A DNA stretch of 64,000 nucleotides, from NCBI GenBank assembly GCA_025370845.1, contig JAMXFF010000029.1, positions 1 through 64,000 of the forward strand, given 5' to 3'. Origin of the DNA: Laspinema palackyanum D2a (GTDB lineage Bacteria > Cyanobacteriota > Cyanobacteriia > Cyanobacteriales > Laspinemataceae). The notes below the pieces were generated by a model, which did not search any database, was not told the DNA's origin, and saw only the letters and a program-made list of their open reading frames with translations. The translations under genes were made by a program, and so were the position numbers. Below, one piece after another: positions 24,263 to 34,155 of the stretch; within the stretch, counting starts at the first letter, position 1; each line of letters starts with the position of its first letter.

Positions 24263-25261
24263 TTATAATTCCAACTTGCCGATCGCCTCTTTCAACACCG
24301 TAGCCGAATGTTGCAGCAGATTTTGCTCATTGGGCGTCAAAGACAAATCCAACACCCGAGTTACCCCTTCACGATTCACCACCGCAGGCAAACTCAGACA
24401 GACATCATTGATGCCATTAACCCCATGAATAAAACTACTCACCGTTAACACCCGGTTTTGATTTCTCAACACCGCTTTAACAATATCAGTCACCCCCAAC
24501 CCAATCGCATAAGAAGTCGCCCCTTTGCGCTTAATCACCTCATAAGCTGCATTTTTTACCTGGTCAAAAATTCCTTGCAATCGTTCTGCATCCGCTTCGG
24601 AACAGTCCTCAATTCCGCCACTGCACAGATTCATCCCAGCAATATTGACCTTACTCCAAACCGGAACCTCACTATCCCCATGTTCCCCAATAATATAAGC
24701 ATGAAAACTGCGCGGATCAATCTTTAATTGATTTGCCAACAAATACCGAAACCGGGCCGTATCCAAAACCGTCCCCGAACCCAGGACTCGGTTACAGGGA
24801 AAACCGGATAACTTCAGGGTGACATAAGTCATAATATCCACCGGATTGGTCACCAACAGCAGAATCGCATTAGGACAATATTGGACAATTTGCGGAATCA
24901 ATTGTTTAAAAATATGCACATTGCGATTGAGCAAATCTAAGCGAGTTTCCCCGGGTTGTTGTTTTGCCCCAGCGGTAATAATCACAATATCCGGGTCATC
25001 ACTGTCCGCTAAAGTCCCGGACCTGATTACCGTGGGGTCGATGAAGGGTACACCGTGGAGTAAATCCATAACTTCCCCCTGGAGTTTTTCTTGGTTGACA
25101 TCTACCAAGAGCATCTCATCCAGGGTATTTTGGATTAACATGGAATAAGCACAAGCCATCCCCACCTGACCTGCACCAATAATCACGCCTTTAAGGGGAC
25201 GACGATTGCTTTGGACGGTGCGATCGCGATCGGAAAATTCCGTAAATAACTGTTCAAACAT
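24263..25261 (-). CDS. ldh: L-lactate dehydrogenase
   Basis: The 332-residue enzyme interconverts pyruvate and lactate with NAD(H). [18 protein letters not shown] is the dinucleotide-binding loop, [18 protein letters not shown] has the glutamine that selects pyruvate over oxaloacetate (malate dehydrogenases have arginine there), [15 protein letters not shown] and [18 protein letters not shown] carry substrate-binding residues, and [13 protein letters not shown] holds the catalytic histidine. In cyanobacteria such an enzyme would serve dark fermentation. ATG 25261 (MFEQLF) is preferred; GTG 25288 would add nine residues with a very close ribosome site. It stands alone. Confidence 0.93.
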   Translation of the reverse strand: MFEQLFTEFSDRDRTVQSNRRPLKGVIIGAGQVGMACAYSMLIQNTLDEMLLVDVNQEKLQGEVMDLLHGVPFIDPTVIRSGTLADSDDPDIVIITAGAKQQPGETRLDLLNRNVHIFKQLIPQIVQYCPNAILLLVTNPVDIMTYVTLKLSGFPCNRVLGSGTVLDTARFRYLLANQLKIDPRSFHAYIIGEHGDSEVPVWSKVNIAGMNLCSGGIEDCSEADAERLQGIFDQVKNAAYEVIKRKGATSYAIGLGVTDIVKAVLRNQNRVLTVSSFIHGVNGINDVCLSLPAVVNREGVTRVLDLSLTPNEQNLLQHSATVLKEAIGKLEL

Positions 25262-25375
25262 CGAACGATTCCCTAAACTTACATTCACCTGTCCTAGGAT
25301 AAAGGGTAATTCGATATTCTGCCAAACTTTTTAGAGTCGGTATTAAAGATTAAGTTAAATTCATCGGATTGTTAA

Positions 25376-25954
25376 TCATCCCTTAAACTCAACCCCTTCA
25401 TAAAGCTCACCCAAAGATAGCTCAAAATCAACAGACTGCAACCGTAAACCCGCTGCCTCCCCTTCCCATTCCGTTAACATCCAATGATGCTCCTCAATTT
25501 TATAATATTGCATCACATAACACCGAGTTGGGTCAATTAAAAGATATTCCCGCATTTCCGGTATCGAGCGATAATACATAAATTTATCACCTTGGTCGTA
25601 ATTTTGCGTAGACTTCGATAAAACCTCCGCAATCAGCAAGGGATTCGTGACCGTAGTCGTTCCCATATCCGTATAAATCGGTTCGCCGCCAATCACCATA
25701 ACATCGGGATAAGTGTATTGGCGATACCGAGGAATCCATAACCGAACGTCACCCATATAAACCCGATAGTTTTGTTTTCGGAGTTTCAGTTTGAGTAAAG
25801 CAGCTAAAGTTAACGCCAATTCATTATGATTAGTAGTTCCCCCGGTCATCGGTACGATTTCTCCATCTCGGTACTCGCTTTTATAATCGGCCTGTTCTTC
25901 CAATGCCCGGTATTCTTCGGGAGTATAATATTTTTTATCTGTTTCAGTGAACAT
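25376..25954 (-). CDS. Uma2-family (DUF820) putative endonuclease
   Basis: The 192-residue protein belongs to the Uma2/DUF820 family with a PD-(D/E)XK nuclease fold that is greatly expanded in cyanobacteria. It starts with the typical YYTPEEYRALEEQADYKSEYRDGEIVPMTGGTTNHN. The active-site elements are TYPDVMVIGG (aspartate), LLIAEVLSKST (E-x-K-like), and the FMYYRSIPEMREYLLIDP helix and strand. The biological role of the family is unknown; many copies lie in mobile surroundings. It is a single gene upstream of ldh. Confidence 0.88.
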   Translation of the reverse strand: MFTETDKKYYTPEEYRALEEQADYKSEYRDGEIVPMTGGTTNHNELALTLAALLKLKLRKQNYRVYMGDVRLWIPRYRQYTYPDVMVIGGEPIYTDMGTTTVTNPLLIAEVLSKSTQNYDQGDKFMYYRSIPEMREYLLIDPTRCYVMQYYKIEEHHWMLTEWEGEAAGLRLQSVDFELSLGELYEGVEFKG

Positions 25955-26011
25955 GATTAATCACTTTCCTGAGTAAATTCATATAGACTCTAAAAAAATA
26001 GAGCCTTACGG

Positions 26012-28072
26012 TTATTGTAACCGCCAAATCTTGATGCTGTTGTCACCATTCGCAGTCCAAACCCCTCCACTGCCACTGACCAGAGTTCGCCCATCGGGAG
26101 TAAAGGCAAGAGATTCCACAGAGTCAGTATGCCCAGTGAGTGTATCAAGCAGTTCCCCAGTTGTCAGATTCCAAATTTTGATAGTTTTATCGACACTGCC
26201 ACTGGCAATTCTTTCCCCATCAGGAGTTAGAGCAACCGACCAAACTGGGTTAAGATGTCCAGTGAGGGTGTGGAGAATTTTCCCCGTCTTGAGACTCCAA
26301 ATTTTAATCGTCTTGTCATTGCTACCACTGACCAGTGTTTGTCCATCTGGACTAATGGCGATCGCAGCAACTTCATTCCCATGTCCATTTAGAATGTTGA
26401 GGAGTTGTCCCGTTTCCAAATCCAAAATCTTGATGCTATTATCCAACCCTCCACTAACCAGTGTATTTCCATCCGGACTGATACCAATTGCAGCAACCCC
26501 ATTACTATTCGCCAATAAGCTATTGAGTAGTTCCCCCGTCTTCAAATTCCAAACTTTAATCGTATCATCCTGACTCCCACTCACAAGAGTCTGCCCATCC
26601 GGACTGATAGCAATAGACCAAATTGCATCTCTATGTCCCGTCAGACTATTTAATAGTTTTCCCGAGTTCAGATTCCAAATTTTAATCGTATTGTCATAAC
26701 TCCCACTCACCAGAGTTTGCCCGTCCAGACTGATAGCAACAGAACGAACCCAAAGGTCATGCCCAGTCAGGGTATTGAGGAGTTTTTCTGTCTTCAAATT
26801 CCAAATCTTAATGGTCTTATCCCTACTGCCACTAACCAGAGTTTCCCCATCAGAACTAATCGCAACAGAACGAACCCACCAGCTATGCCCAGTCAAGGTA
26901 GTAGCAAGACTAAATTTTTCATCGGAATCATTGACTAAATCAGGAACCGATTCGATATCGCTTTCTGAGGGGACTAGAGCAAGAGTTGATTCACCCGATG
27001 ACAGGGTATCAGAGGTAGAGACTTGCTCTAAGTTCTCATCAACCCTCTGATAATTGGGTTGAGGCCGAAAGTGCATTATCCCGTATCCGACCATGCCCAA
27101 AAGCAATAGAAAACCAGCAATTAATTGAGATTTTGGATTAATTGGTGATTTTGATTGTGGCCTAATTTGCAGGGAATGTGGCAGGTTCAGTTGTGCCACT
27201 AAATCTTTCAATAAATTTCCGGCATTCTGATAGCGGTTCTGACTTTCTTTTTGCAGTAAATTGTCAAACACCTGCTGCAATTGTTCACTCAGCGGTTCAA
27301 GTAAATGTTTTCGCCAAGAATCAACCCAACCATACCCCTCATCCAAAAATAAAGCAAAAGGGTCTTGGCCCGTTAGTAAATAAAAACAAGTCACCCCCAA
27401 ACTATATAAATCACTGGCCGGATACGCTTCTCCCCGTTTCATTTGCTCAAAGGGTGAGTACCCATTCGTACCAATTTGCGTTCCTTGCCCTGCCACCACC
27501 GTGGATTTTAATTGTTTAGAAGCCCCAAAATCAATTAACACATATTTGCCATCAGATTTGCGCCGCATGATATTCGGAGGTTTGATATCCCGATGAATTA
27601 CACCCCGTTGGTGGATGAATTCCAGAATCGGCAATAATTGCTCTAATAATTCTTTGACCTGAGTTTCTTTCCAGGTTCCCGGCTGGCATTTATGCAAGGG
27701 TTGCCCTTCGATATATTGCTGGACTAAATACAAATATCCATCTTGCTCAAAATAGGCATAAAGGGTGGGAATTTGTGGATGTTCTCCCAGTTCTTGCAAT
27801 TGCCTTGCTTCTTGTTCAAATAATTCTTTTGCCTTCTGGAGTGCGCTGGTTCCTTGGACTTGGGGGGCGAGTTGTTTAATGACGCATTTTTCATGCAATT
27901 TGTCAATATCTTCGGCGAGATAAGTTCTCCCGAATCCGCCTTCATTAGAGAGGAGTTGGCGGGGGTAGTAATGACTTCGCAACACCACCAAAGGATTGCC
28001 ACAACTTTGGCAGAATTTGATGCCGTCATGGTTATGGGGATTCGGGCAACTGGGATTTAGGCAGCAGTGCAT
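26012..28072 (-). CDS. Ser/Thr protein kinase with seven WD40 repeats
   Basis: The 686-residue signalling protein begins with a four-cysteine zinc ribbon (CLNPSCPNPHNHDGIKFCQSCGNPL), followed by a Hanks-type kinase at about residues 35-295: glycine loop GGFGRTYLAED, VIKQL lysine, catalytic HRDIKPPNIM, and IDFGASK. A membrane helix (LIAGFLLLLGMVGYGIMHF, about 315-333) separates it from seven C-terminal WD40 repeats (about 390-686), each LTGH...VAISPDGQTLVSGS-D-TIKIWNLKTG, enough for one complete propeller on the other side of the membrane or as an adaptor. The fourth and seventh repeats deviate. The architecture is common in filamentous cyanobacteria; substrates cannot be told. Confidence 0.95.
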   Translation of the reverse strand: MHCCLNPSCPNPHNHDGIKFCQSCGNPLVVLRSHYYPRQLLSNEGGFGRTYLAEDIDKLHEKCVIKQLAPQVQGTSALQKAKELFEQEARQLQELGEHPQIPTLYAYFEQDGYLYLVQQYIEGQPLHKCQPGTWKETQVKELLEQLLPILEFIHQRGVIHRDIKPPNIMRRKSDGKYVLIDFGASKQLKSTVVAGQGTQIGTNGYSPFEQMKRGEAYPASDLYSLGVTCFYLLTGQDPFALFLDEGYGWVDSWRKHLLEPLSEQLQQVFDNLLQKESQNRYQNAGNLLKDLVAQLNLPHSLQIRPQSKSPINPKSQLIAGFLLLLGMVGYGIMHFRPQPNYQRVDENLEQVSTSDTLSSGESTLALVPSESDIESVPDLVNDSDEKFSLATTLTGHSWWVRSVAISSDGETLVSGSRDKTIKIWNLKTEKLLNTLTGHDLWVRSVAISLDGQTLVSGSYDNTIKIWNLNSGKLLNSLTGHRDAIWSIAISPDGQTLVSGSQDDTIKVWNLKTGELLNSLLANSNGVAAIGISPDGNTLVSGGLDNSIKILDLETGQLLNILNGHGNEVAAIAISPDGQTLVSGSNDKTIKIWSLKTGKILHTLTGHLNPVWSVALTPDGERIASGSVDKTIKIWNLTTGELLDTLTGHTDSVESLAFTPDGRTLVSGSGGVWTANGDNSIKIWRLQ

Positions 28073-28290
28073 ACTCGCGCTTTGGGGGAGAAGGAGTGGT
28101 TGTGGGGACGAATCGCAGGGGGTTTTCTGATTATACGCGAATACAGTGGCCCGGGGGTCAACTTCGATAAAAATCTTAATCTTCTAGGTGAGTTTCTGCT
28201 GGAGACAGGGTGGGGGAAGGATTGGGAAAAAAGAGCGATTTTAATAAAATTGCTCTTACTGCTGGTAAAATTAACTAAAATCTGCTATAG

Positions 28291-28336
28291 CGGTTCCCAC
28301 ATTTATGAGGTCCTTTCTTTAAAAGTGCGGGAACCG
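28291..28336. repeat. inverted repeat after hypD
   Basis: CGGTTCCC and GGGAACCG arms, with extra pairing CAC/GTG inside, frame a loop of about 24 bases. It lies 35 bp past the hypD stop and may fold in its mRNA, but lacks a T-run. The rest of 28073-28370 shows no gene. Confidence 0.45.
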
Positions 28337-28370
28337 ATATTTTCAGAATTGTCTCTCCCAAATCTCCCTC

Positions 28371-29477
28371 CTAAACCCTCGCTACAACGGCATTTTGTTG
28401 TCGATATCGATAATAAGCGGCACAAGCTCCTTCTGATGAAACCATTGGTGCTCCGAGGGGATGTTCTGGGGTGCAGCGTTTGCCAAAGGCTTCACAGTCA
28501 TGGGGTTTTTTAACCCCTTGCAGGATTAATCCACTCATACAGTCGGGGGATTCTTCGCTCTGAATTCCGGTTAAATCAAAGCGGTTTTCTGCATTAAATT
28601 GAGCATATTTTTGTTTTAAATTTAATCCGCTTTGGGCAATTTCTCCAATGCCTCGCCATTGTCTCGGGACGATTTCAAAGACTTCTTTGAGGATGTTTTG
28701 AGCGGGTTGGTTGCCATTTTTTCTAACGGAACGACTGTATTGGTTTTCGACTTGTGCTTGTCCGGATTCGAGTTGTTTGATGCATAGATAAATCCCTTGT
28801 AAAATATCAACGGGTTCAAATCCGGTGACGATGATGGGGACTTGATATTTGGGGGCGATCGCCTCGTATTCGGTGTATCCCATAATGGTGCAAACATGAC
28901 CTGCTGCTAAAAATCCTTGCACTTTACGGTGGGGTGCTGATAAAATCGCTTCCATTGCTGGAGGCACTAAAACATGGGAGACTAACATGGAAAAGTTCGA
29001 GATGTTTTGTTGTGCTGCCTGATAAACAGCCATCGCAGTTGCCGGTGCAGTGGTTTCAAATCCTACGCCGAAAAATACAACTTGTTTGTTAGGATTGTCT
29101 TGGGCAATTTTTAGGCAATCTACCGGAGAATAAACGATGCGAATATCGCCGCCGGTTGCTTTAATACTTAGCAAGTCTTGAGCGGTGCCAGGAACGCGCA
29201 ACATATCCCCAAAGGAACAGAAAATGACCTCGGGATGGGAGGCAATGACGATCGCCTGATCAATTAGAGCAATGGGAGTAACACAGACGGGACAACCGGG
29301 ACCGTGAATTAAAGTAATGTTGTCGGGTAACAGTTCATCAATGCCAAATTTGACGATCGCATGGGTTTGACCCCCACAAATTTCCATAATCGTCCAGGGA
29401 CGAGTCGTAATACTAGCGATCGCCTTGGCACAATCTTGAGCCGTGGTAGCATCGCGATATTCATCTACAAATTTCAT
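28371..29477 (-). CDS. hypD: hydrogenase maturation protein HypD
   Basis: The 368-residue iron-sulphur protein works with HypC to assemble the Fe(CN)2CO group of NiFe hydrogenases. Family motifs are [49 protein letters not shown] and [12 protein letters not shown]; several conserved cysteines, including the C-terminal DCEAFGKRC, bind the 4Fe-4S cluster. The length is normal. Other hyp genes and hydrogenase structural genes are not in the window, so it is detached from the usual hyp cluster. A block of repeats fills the 590 bp upstream. Confidence 0.95.
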   Translation of the reverse strand: MKFVDEYRDATTAQDCAKAIASITTRPWTIMEICGGQTHAIVKFGIDELLPDNITLIHGPGCPVCVTPIALIDQAIVIASHPEVIFCSFGDMLRVPGTAQDLLSIKATGGDIRIVYSPVDCLKIAQDNPNKQVVFFGVGFETTAPATAMAVYQAAQQNISNFSMLVSHVLVPPAMEAILSAPHRKVQGFLAAGHVCTIMGYTEYEAIAPKYQVPIIVTGFEPVDILQGIYLCIKQLESGQAQVENQYSRSVRKNGNQPAQNILKEVFEIVPRQWRGIGEIAQSGLNLKQKYAQFNAENRFDLTGIQSEESPDCMSGLILQGVKKPHDCEAFGKRCTPEHPLGAPMVSSEGACAAYYRYRQQNAVVARV

Positions 29478-29491
29478 AATTTGTCATGTGT

Positions 29492-29560
29492 TGTTTGTCA
29501 TTTGTCATTTATCCTTTGTCCTTGGTTGATTGGGGAGATTGGGGAGATGTTCAACCACCC
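29492..29560. repeat. TGTCATT simple repeat and GGGGAGAT tract
   Basis: Copies of TTTGTCAT (about 29492-29522), also found inverted at 48280-48305, lie upstream of hypD and are followed by GGGGAGATTGGGGAGATG. The purine tract leads into the composite repeat at 29584. Confidence 0.6.
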
Positions 29561-29583
29561 GACTGAAGTCGTGATCTTTCCCT

Positions 29584-29753
29584 GTTCGTAGTAACGACTT
29601 CAGTCGTTACCGCGTTACTTGGCGGATGCCAAGTAACGCCCATGTCAGGCGATCGCTCCAGGCCCCAAGCAGACAGGCTGTAGACCCTCCGATTGCTCGT
29701 GTTATGGCCAATTCCATAACACGAGAGCAACGACTGAAGTCGTTACTACAAAC
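29584..29753. repeat. 170-bp composite inverted-repeat element, copy A
   Basis: The ends are GTTCGTAGTAACGACTTC and its inverted counterpart. Inside each end lies a second stem: GCGTTACTTGGC/GCCAAGTAACGC on the left and TGTTATGG/CCATAACA on the right, around a core of about 60 bp. A near-identical copy follows 231 bp later. Confidence 0.9.
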
Positions 29754-29814
29754 AAGAACGACAGCTTACGCAGGAGTCACCAGAACCACCCAACTGAAGT
29801 CGTGATCTTCCCCT

Positions 29815-29984
29815 GTTCGTAGTAACGACTTCAGTCGTTACCGCGTTACTTGGCGGATGCCAAGTAACGCCCATGTCAGGCGATCACTCCAGGCCCCAAG
29901 CATACAGGCTGTAGACCCTCCGATTGCTCGTGTTATGGCATTCGCCATAACACGAGCGCAACGACTGAAGTCGTTACTACGAAC
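29815..29984. repeat. 170-bp composite inverted-repeat element, copy B
   Basis: The length and layout match copy A, with few base differences. The flanks match as well (AACTGAAGTCGTGATCTTCC before; AGCTTACGCAGGAGTCACCA after), so about 231 bp including the element was duplicated in tandem. A pyrimidine tract (30018-30060) follows. Confidence 0.9.
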
Positions 29985-30064
29985 AGGGAAGAGAGCTTAC
30001 GCAGGAGTCACCAGGACCACTCTAATCTCCCCCATCCTCTCTATCTTCCCCCCTTCCCTACTGT

Positions 30065-31282
30065 CTAACTTACAGCAGTCGGAGTCGCAGGAACGTTGCT
30101 ACCGTTGTACTCTACGGAATGTGAGGCATCTCCCACATAAATCCCGAGTGCGCGGGCGGTTTGTACCATGAATCCATTGGGATCAACCGGGGAGGCACAG
30201 CGTTTTTCTTGGTGGCACTGTCGGACGAGTTGAATCACTAAGTCTAAGGGTTTGCTTTCGACTTTCCCGCCTTCCCAGACCACTAAGCGGTTATAATGTC
30301 CATGTTCGATTAACTCAACAGCTTTGATACCAAAGGCGGTGGCTAAGATGCGATCGAAGGAGGATGGGGTACCGCTGCGCTGTAAGTGACCCAGAACCGT
30401 TACGCGGGTGTCGATTTCGTCTAACCCGCAAAATTCCGGGCGATCGAGGGAACAAAGTTTCTGGCTGTAGAGTTTAATTTGTTGTGCCAGATAGTCGCCA
30501 ATATTGCGATGCTGTCGGCGATCTTCATGTTTGACTCCTTCAGCAACAACGACTAGGGCAAATTTGCGCTTATCCTGACGCAGGGAGGCAATTTTATCGC
30601 AGATTTGGGCGATCGCCTTTTCATCCAGCACCGGAGTCAGTTCCGGAATTAAAATCACATCCGCACCCCCGGCAATTCCCGCGTGGAGTGCCAAATGTCC
30701 CGCATCCCGTCCCATCACTTCCGCTACCATCACTCGTTCATGACTCGCCGCAGTAAAGGTGAGGTTGTACAGCGCTTCGGTAACCGTATCCACAGCAGTC
30801 TGGAATCCGACTGAACGTTCCGTAAAGGGGACATCGTTATCGATAGTTTTGGGAACCCCGATCATATTCCAATTGCCTTTGACCGCCAAATCATAGATAA
30901 TGTCCAAGCTACCATCGCCCCCGATCGCCACCAAGCCATCGAGTTCTAAGCGTTTATACCCTTCTAAAATCTGTTGTGCAACTTCCGGTTTTTCGGTATT
31001 CCCCTTACTCAGACTCCCGAGAACACTGCCACTGAGAAATTGCAGCACGTCAAGACCCTGTAACAATCCAGGGATATCATACCCATGCTCATTCAATTTC
31101 ATGTCCTCCGGTTGGCGAGTTCCGGTGGCAACATCGATGAATCCGTCGGTGCCGTAGGGAATGCCATAGACTTCCCATCCCTTGCGGGAGGAGCATTTAA
31201 CCACCGCTCTAATTACAGCGTTCAGTCCGGGACAGTCTCCGCCACTGGTCAGAATACCAATTCTTTTTTTTGGGTGTGTCAT
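30065..31282 (-). CDS. pfkA: ATP-dependent 6-phosphofructokinase
   Basis: The 405-residue enzyme phosphorylates fructose 6-phosphate to the 1,6-bisphosphate, the committing step of glycolysis. [19 protein letters not shown] is the nucleotide-binding start, AIGGDGSLD near residue 117 has the glycine typical of ATP users rather than the aspartate of pyrophosphate users, [10 protein letters not shown] holds the catalytic aspartate, and [19 protein letters not shown] and [19 protein letters not shown] are further conserved parts. The lysine in PKTIDND places it with the group III (mixed) type rather than E. coli PfkA. It is longer at the C-terminus than bacterial PfkA. It is a single gene with a repeat block downstream. 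Confidence 0.94.
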   Translation of the reverse strand: MTHPKKRIGILTSGGDCPGLNAVIRAVVKCSSRKGWEVYGIPYGTDGFIDVATGTRQPEDMKLNEHGYDIPGLLQGLDVLQFLSGSVLGSLSKGNTEKPEVAQQILEGYKRLELDGLVAIGGDGSLDIIYDLAVKGNWNMIGVPKTIDNDVPFTERSVGFQTAVDTVTEALYNLTFTAASHERVMVAEVMGRDAGHLALHAGIAGGADVILIPELTPVLDEKAIAQICDKIASLRQDKRKFALVVVAEGVKHEDRRQHRNIGDYLAQQIKLYSQKLCSLDRPEFCGLDEIDTRVTVLGHLQRSGTPSSFDRILATAFGIKAVELIEHGHYNRLVVWEGGKVESKPLDLVIQLVRQCHQEKRCASPVDPNGFMVQTARALGIYVGDASHSVEYNGSNVPATPTAVS

Positions 31283-32146
31283 AGTGCGTTTACCTGTTCA
31301 CTCTCCTAATTTATTCCGAACTCCCTGCACTGAAAAAGTAACCGCGATCGCTTTTTTATTTTCACTTTATGTTTGCCCTTCAATTTTAGCAAATTGCCCT
31401 CGTTTCTTGAGTGAGCTATTACGGGGATTTGAGGCAGAACCTAGCGTGCGGGCTTTGAGTAAAGCAAGGATCTCTCTTGAGCGAAAAAAGTTGGATCATG
31501 GGGAAGACGCTTGCACTGCACAATCTTTCACCACTTATTTTGATGAGTGCGCCATTGAGGTTGATTCCTTGAACCATCTAGTCCAGGCTGCTTTCCCCCA
31601 ATATTCCCATCTTTTATGTAATTTTTTCGCTCTCTTGTAAATTCTATAACAGTTTCTCCGATACCCGCTTAAATACAGATTTTTTTTATAAATTTACGCC
31701 AGAGGAATTTTATGCTATAATTGAAGATCTAGTTGAAAAATGTTGAGAATTCTTGACGATTGTCAAGGCGAAAACACCCCAGGGCCTCACCATCACGGCA
31801 ATTTATCCCTTTTCTTGTCTCTCCCTAACTACCGCTCCACTCTCCAAGGCGCGGAAAACTCCCCGGGGCAGCAGCAACCCTAGCTGATTATATACTATCC
31901 CCAGATGTTCACCCAGGATTTACCCATTGCCTCTATCGGTTGTTAGCCCAATTCGCTTTACCCCGGAGATGATATTGGTTACCCATCCCTCACTTTTGGC
32001 GGAGTTTTCTGCCGAAAAATTAACAGAATCCAGGACAATCCAGGACGCTCCAGGGGGTTTCCTCCCGAGGATAGCTCCTTTCCCCCCAATTTCAACTGTT
32101 CTGGTACTATAATAAGTCGTTTTTCTCTATTTATTCTCCCTGAGAC
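31283..32146. other. long intergenic region without a clear gene
   Basis: These 864 bp separate pfkA from the nuclease-inhibitor gene. They should hold the pfkA promoter on the minus strand and that of the inhibitor gene on the plus strand. A plus-strand open frame through 31430-31640 gives a partly hydrophilic translation (ALSKARISLERKKLDHGEDA), but it has no ribosome site and overlaps the pfkA 5' end further upstream, so I do not call it. Around 31630-31730 the DNA is strongly A/T-rich. Confidence 0.4.
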
Positions 32147-32581
32147 ATGAACCCTATCAATACTCCCCTTACTGAACAACTAGCGGAACTCACGAATCGA
32201 TTATTTTGGCTGAGTGAGTCGGAGTTTCCCTTCCAGGTTATTACCTGGGATACGGATAGGGTAACCATTGAGCAACTGCTAAAACTCACTTATCACCCGC
32301 CCAACACCCCGGTTCAAACCCTCACGATTGATGAATTCTTCGCGCCTGCACTCTCAGGAATCGGCAGTTTTAGTTTTCTTTTAGATCAAACCCTCATCGG
32401 CAGATATCGAACCCTCTACAATTACCTCACTTATTACTTGGACAATATCAAAGTGTATCAAGTTGGCACGCATCCCCTCTATGTTTATATCATGGGCCTC
32501 ACTCGGGACGAAAATTTAGCGGGGATCGCAACCCAAGTCATCGAAACTATCCCCCAATCCTCCAGAATTCACCCCCAATAA
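32147..32581 (+). CDS. nuclease A inhibitor (NuiA)-like protein
   Basis: The 144-residue protein matches the NuiA family, whose Anabaena member binds and blocks the sugar-nonspecific nuclease NucA. Recognisable parts are ELTNRLFWLSESEFPFQVITW, LLKLTYHPPNTPVQTLTIDEFF, RYRTLYNYLTYYLDNIKVYQVG and VYIMGLTRDENLAGIATQVIET, in the family order. The start is ATG 32147. No NucA-type nuclease is encoded in the window, so the partner is elsewhere, or the protein guards against an external nuclease. It stands alone. Confidence 0.85.
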   Translation: MNPINTPLTEQLAELTNRLFWLSESEFPFQVITWDTDRVTIEQLLKLTYHPPNTPVQTLTIDEFFAPALSGIGSFSFLLDQTLIGRYRTLYNYLTYYLDNIKVYQVGTHPLYVYIMGLTRDENLAGIATQVIETIPQSSRIHPQ

Positions 32582-32679
32582 AGGGAGAAAGGGAGTTAAT
32601 CTAAAAGATGCTTTTCAACTGGATAATTCTAGTGAACAAGATGCACGCACTCCTTTAGACAGCCAACAGATTACAACCT

Positions 32680-32763
32680 GACAACTCCCCCATCCTCCCC
32701 GATCTCCCCCATCCTCCCCATCCTCCCCATCTCCCCCATCCTCCCCATCTCCCCCATCCCAAT
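32680..32763. repeat. TCCCCCATCC simple repeat
   Basis: Units of CCTCCCC, ATC and TCCCCCATC run through this stretch, ending at the stop codon of the 82-residue gene. It is the mirror image of the purine tracts found next to the AACGAC repeats. Confidence 0.75.
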
Positions 32764-33012
32764 CTATTCCGATCGCTCTTGCTGCAACAACTCCTCTTTA
32801 GAATCCCCCCAGTAAGCGCTATAGGTCCAGGTTTCCCGGTTACCGCTGGTTTCTAAAGACCAACGAAAGATCGCCGATTTCGGATTAACTCCGACTTCAA
32901 TCAGCTTCGCACCCATATAGTATTCCATCTGGCGTTTTTTCAAGTCTTTAAATGCTGGGGGTTTTCGACTATCCCAGCTTTGAGACATTTGTGCTTTGGT
33001 CGGCCTTGCCAT
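32764..33012 (-). CDS. small basic hypothetical protein
   Basis: The 82-residue product is unassigned. It has a basic N-terminus (MARPTKAQMSQSWDSRKPPAFKDLKKRQMEYYMGAK), then a beta-like stretch (IFRWSLETSGNRETWTYSAYWG) and an acidic tail. It may bind nucleic acid or a partner, but nothing specific can be read. The start ATG 33012 has GGAGAAGG upstream, a good ribosome site, which supports expression. It runs in the same direction as phzF, about 130 bp downstream of that gene. Confidence 0.6.
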   Translation of the reverse strand: MARPTKAQMSQSWDSRKPPAFKDLKKRQMEYYMGAKLIEVGVNPKSAIFRWSLETSGNRETWTYSAYWGDSKEELLQQERSE

Positions 33013-33145
33013 TTTCCTTCTCCGATTCTCTTGTGGTACGGGTATCCTACCCTTAATTTAGAATACCAATCTTTCTATTCTTAGCACGACAACGGGACTG
33101 TTTTAAAGCTTACTGAGATTGGAATCACCCATGCAACCCCTAGTT

Positions 33146-34033
33146 TTATACAAATTCCCCCTTGGCAATAGCGATCGCCTTACCGCCAACGGATACAGAA
33201 ATCTCTCCGTTCTCTTTATGCGCCTTCAATAATAACAGCGACGGTCTCCCCATTTCATATCCCTGTTCCACTCGCAAATCAATCTCCCCCTCCCCAAAAT
33301 ATCCATACTCCACCAGATATCCCGCCAAGCAACCATTAGCACTCCCAGTTGCCGGGTCCTCGGGTACCCCTAAATAATCACCAAACATTCGGGCACTGAG
33401 ATCATTTTCCGGTTTGTTCGTCTCGGGACAAAACATAAAAATACATTTAGCCTCAGTTCGCTCAATTAATTTAAAATACTTATCTCGATTGACTTTGGCC
33501 TTTTTTAGTGCTGCATGAGTTTTCAACGGCACAATCAGAAAAGGAATCCCCGTCGAAACCTCTCGAATGGGAAACCGCAAATCCAGATCCCCAACTTCTA
33601 AATTTAAAACCTCTGCCACCCGTTCCCCTTCAATCGTCTGATGAAACGTCGGCGGTTTTTGCTGCATCCACAAAATATCCAGAGTCTCTTGTTGATAGTG
33701 CAAGGTCACCGGAATTTGCCCGATCGCCAGATTCAAATTAATCCGTTCTACCGGCTGTTGAATTATCTCTCGCTGAATAATAAAAGCAGTACCTAAAGTC
33801 GGATGACCGGCAAAAGGTACTTCTTGGGCCGGGGTAAAAATCCGAACATCATATCCCCCCGCTCGTTGGTCCGAGGACAGCACAAAAGTCGTCTCTGAAT
33901 AATTCATTTCCTTAGCAATTTGTTGCATCTGCTCCCCAGTCAGGCCCTGGGTTCCAGTAAATACAGCCAACTGATTGCCCTGGTATTTTTCTTCTGCGAA
34001 AACATCAACAATGTAAAAATTAAGCTTGTCCAT
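33146..34033 (-). CDS. PhzF-family isomerase/epimerase-like protein
   Basis: The 295-residue protein has the two-domain fold of PhzF and diaminopimelate epimerase. The start YIVDVFAEEKYQGNQLAVF, the catalytic glutamate in NYSETTFVL (Glu47), PFAGHPTLGTAF and the C-terminal DPATGSANGCLAGYL are diagnostic. PhzF isomerises a dihydroanthranilate in phenazine synthesis, but most homologues, as here, lie outside any phenazine cluster and their substrates are unknown. The start is ATG 34033. It is divergent from the RlpA-like gene. Confidence 0.9.
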   Translation of the reverse strand: MDKLNFYIVDVFAEEKYQGNQLAVFTGTQGLTGEQMQQIAKEMNYSETTFVLSSDQRAGGYDVRIFTPAQEVPFAGHPTLGTAFIIQREIIQQPVERINLNLAIGQIPVTLHYQQETLDILWMQQKPPTFHQTIEGERVAEVLNLEVGDLDLRFPIREVSTGIPFLIVPLKTHAALKKAKVNRDKYFKLIERTEAKCIFMFCPETNKPENDLSARMFGDYLGVPEDPATGSANGCLAGYLVEYGYFGEGEIDLRVEQGYEMGRPSLLLLKAHKENGEISVSVGGKAIAIAKGEFV

Positions 34034-34155
34034 TTTTGCCTTAGTTGCAGATTTCGTTACAGTTAGCTCTCACCGGGGATCGTAGTCCATTGCGGTCTCT
34101 ATCTGAGTACCGAATCGATCCCCAGACCCACTTGATCTCTGAGGGAGTTCGAGAT

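Noticed and set aside
25376-25954. Uma2 gene as evidence for a mobile element
   Set aside because: Uma2 genes are very common in cyanobacteria and no inverted ends or target duplications frame this copy.
28067-28513. Plus-strand open frame of 148 codons between the kinase and hypD
   Set aside because: Its end is antisense to hypD and the rest has an unusual composition; no start signal is seen.
31182-31640. Plus-strand open frame across the pfkA 5' region
   Set aside because: It begins antisense to pfkA and has no ribosome site. The final third looks slightly protein-like, but not enough to call.
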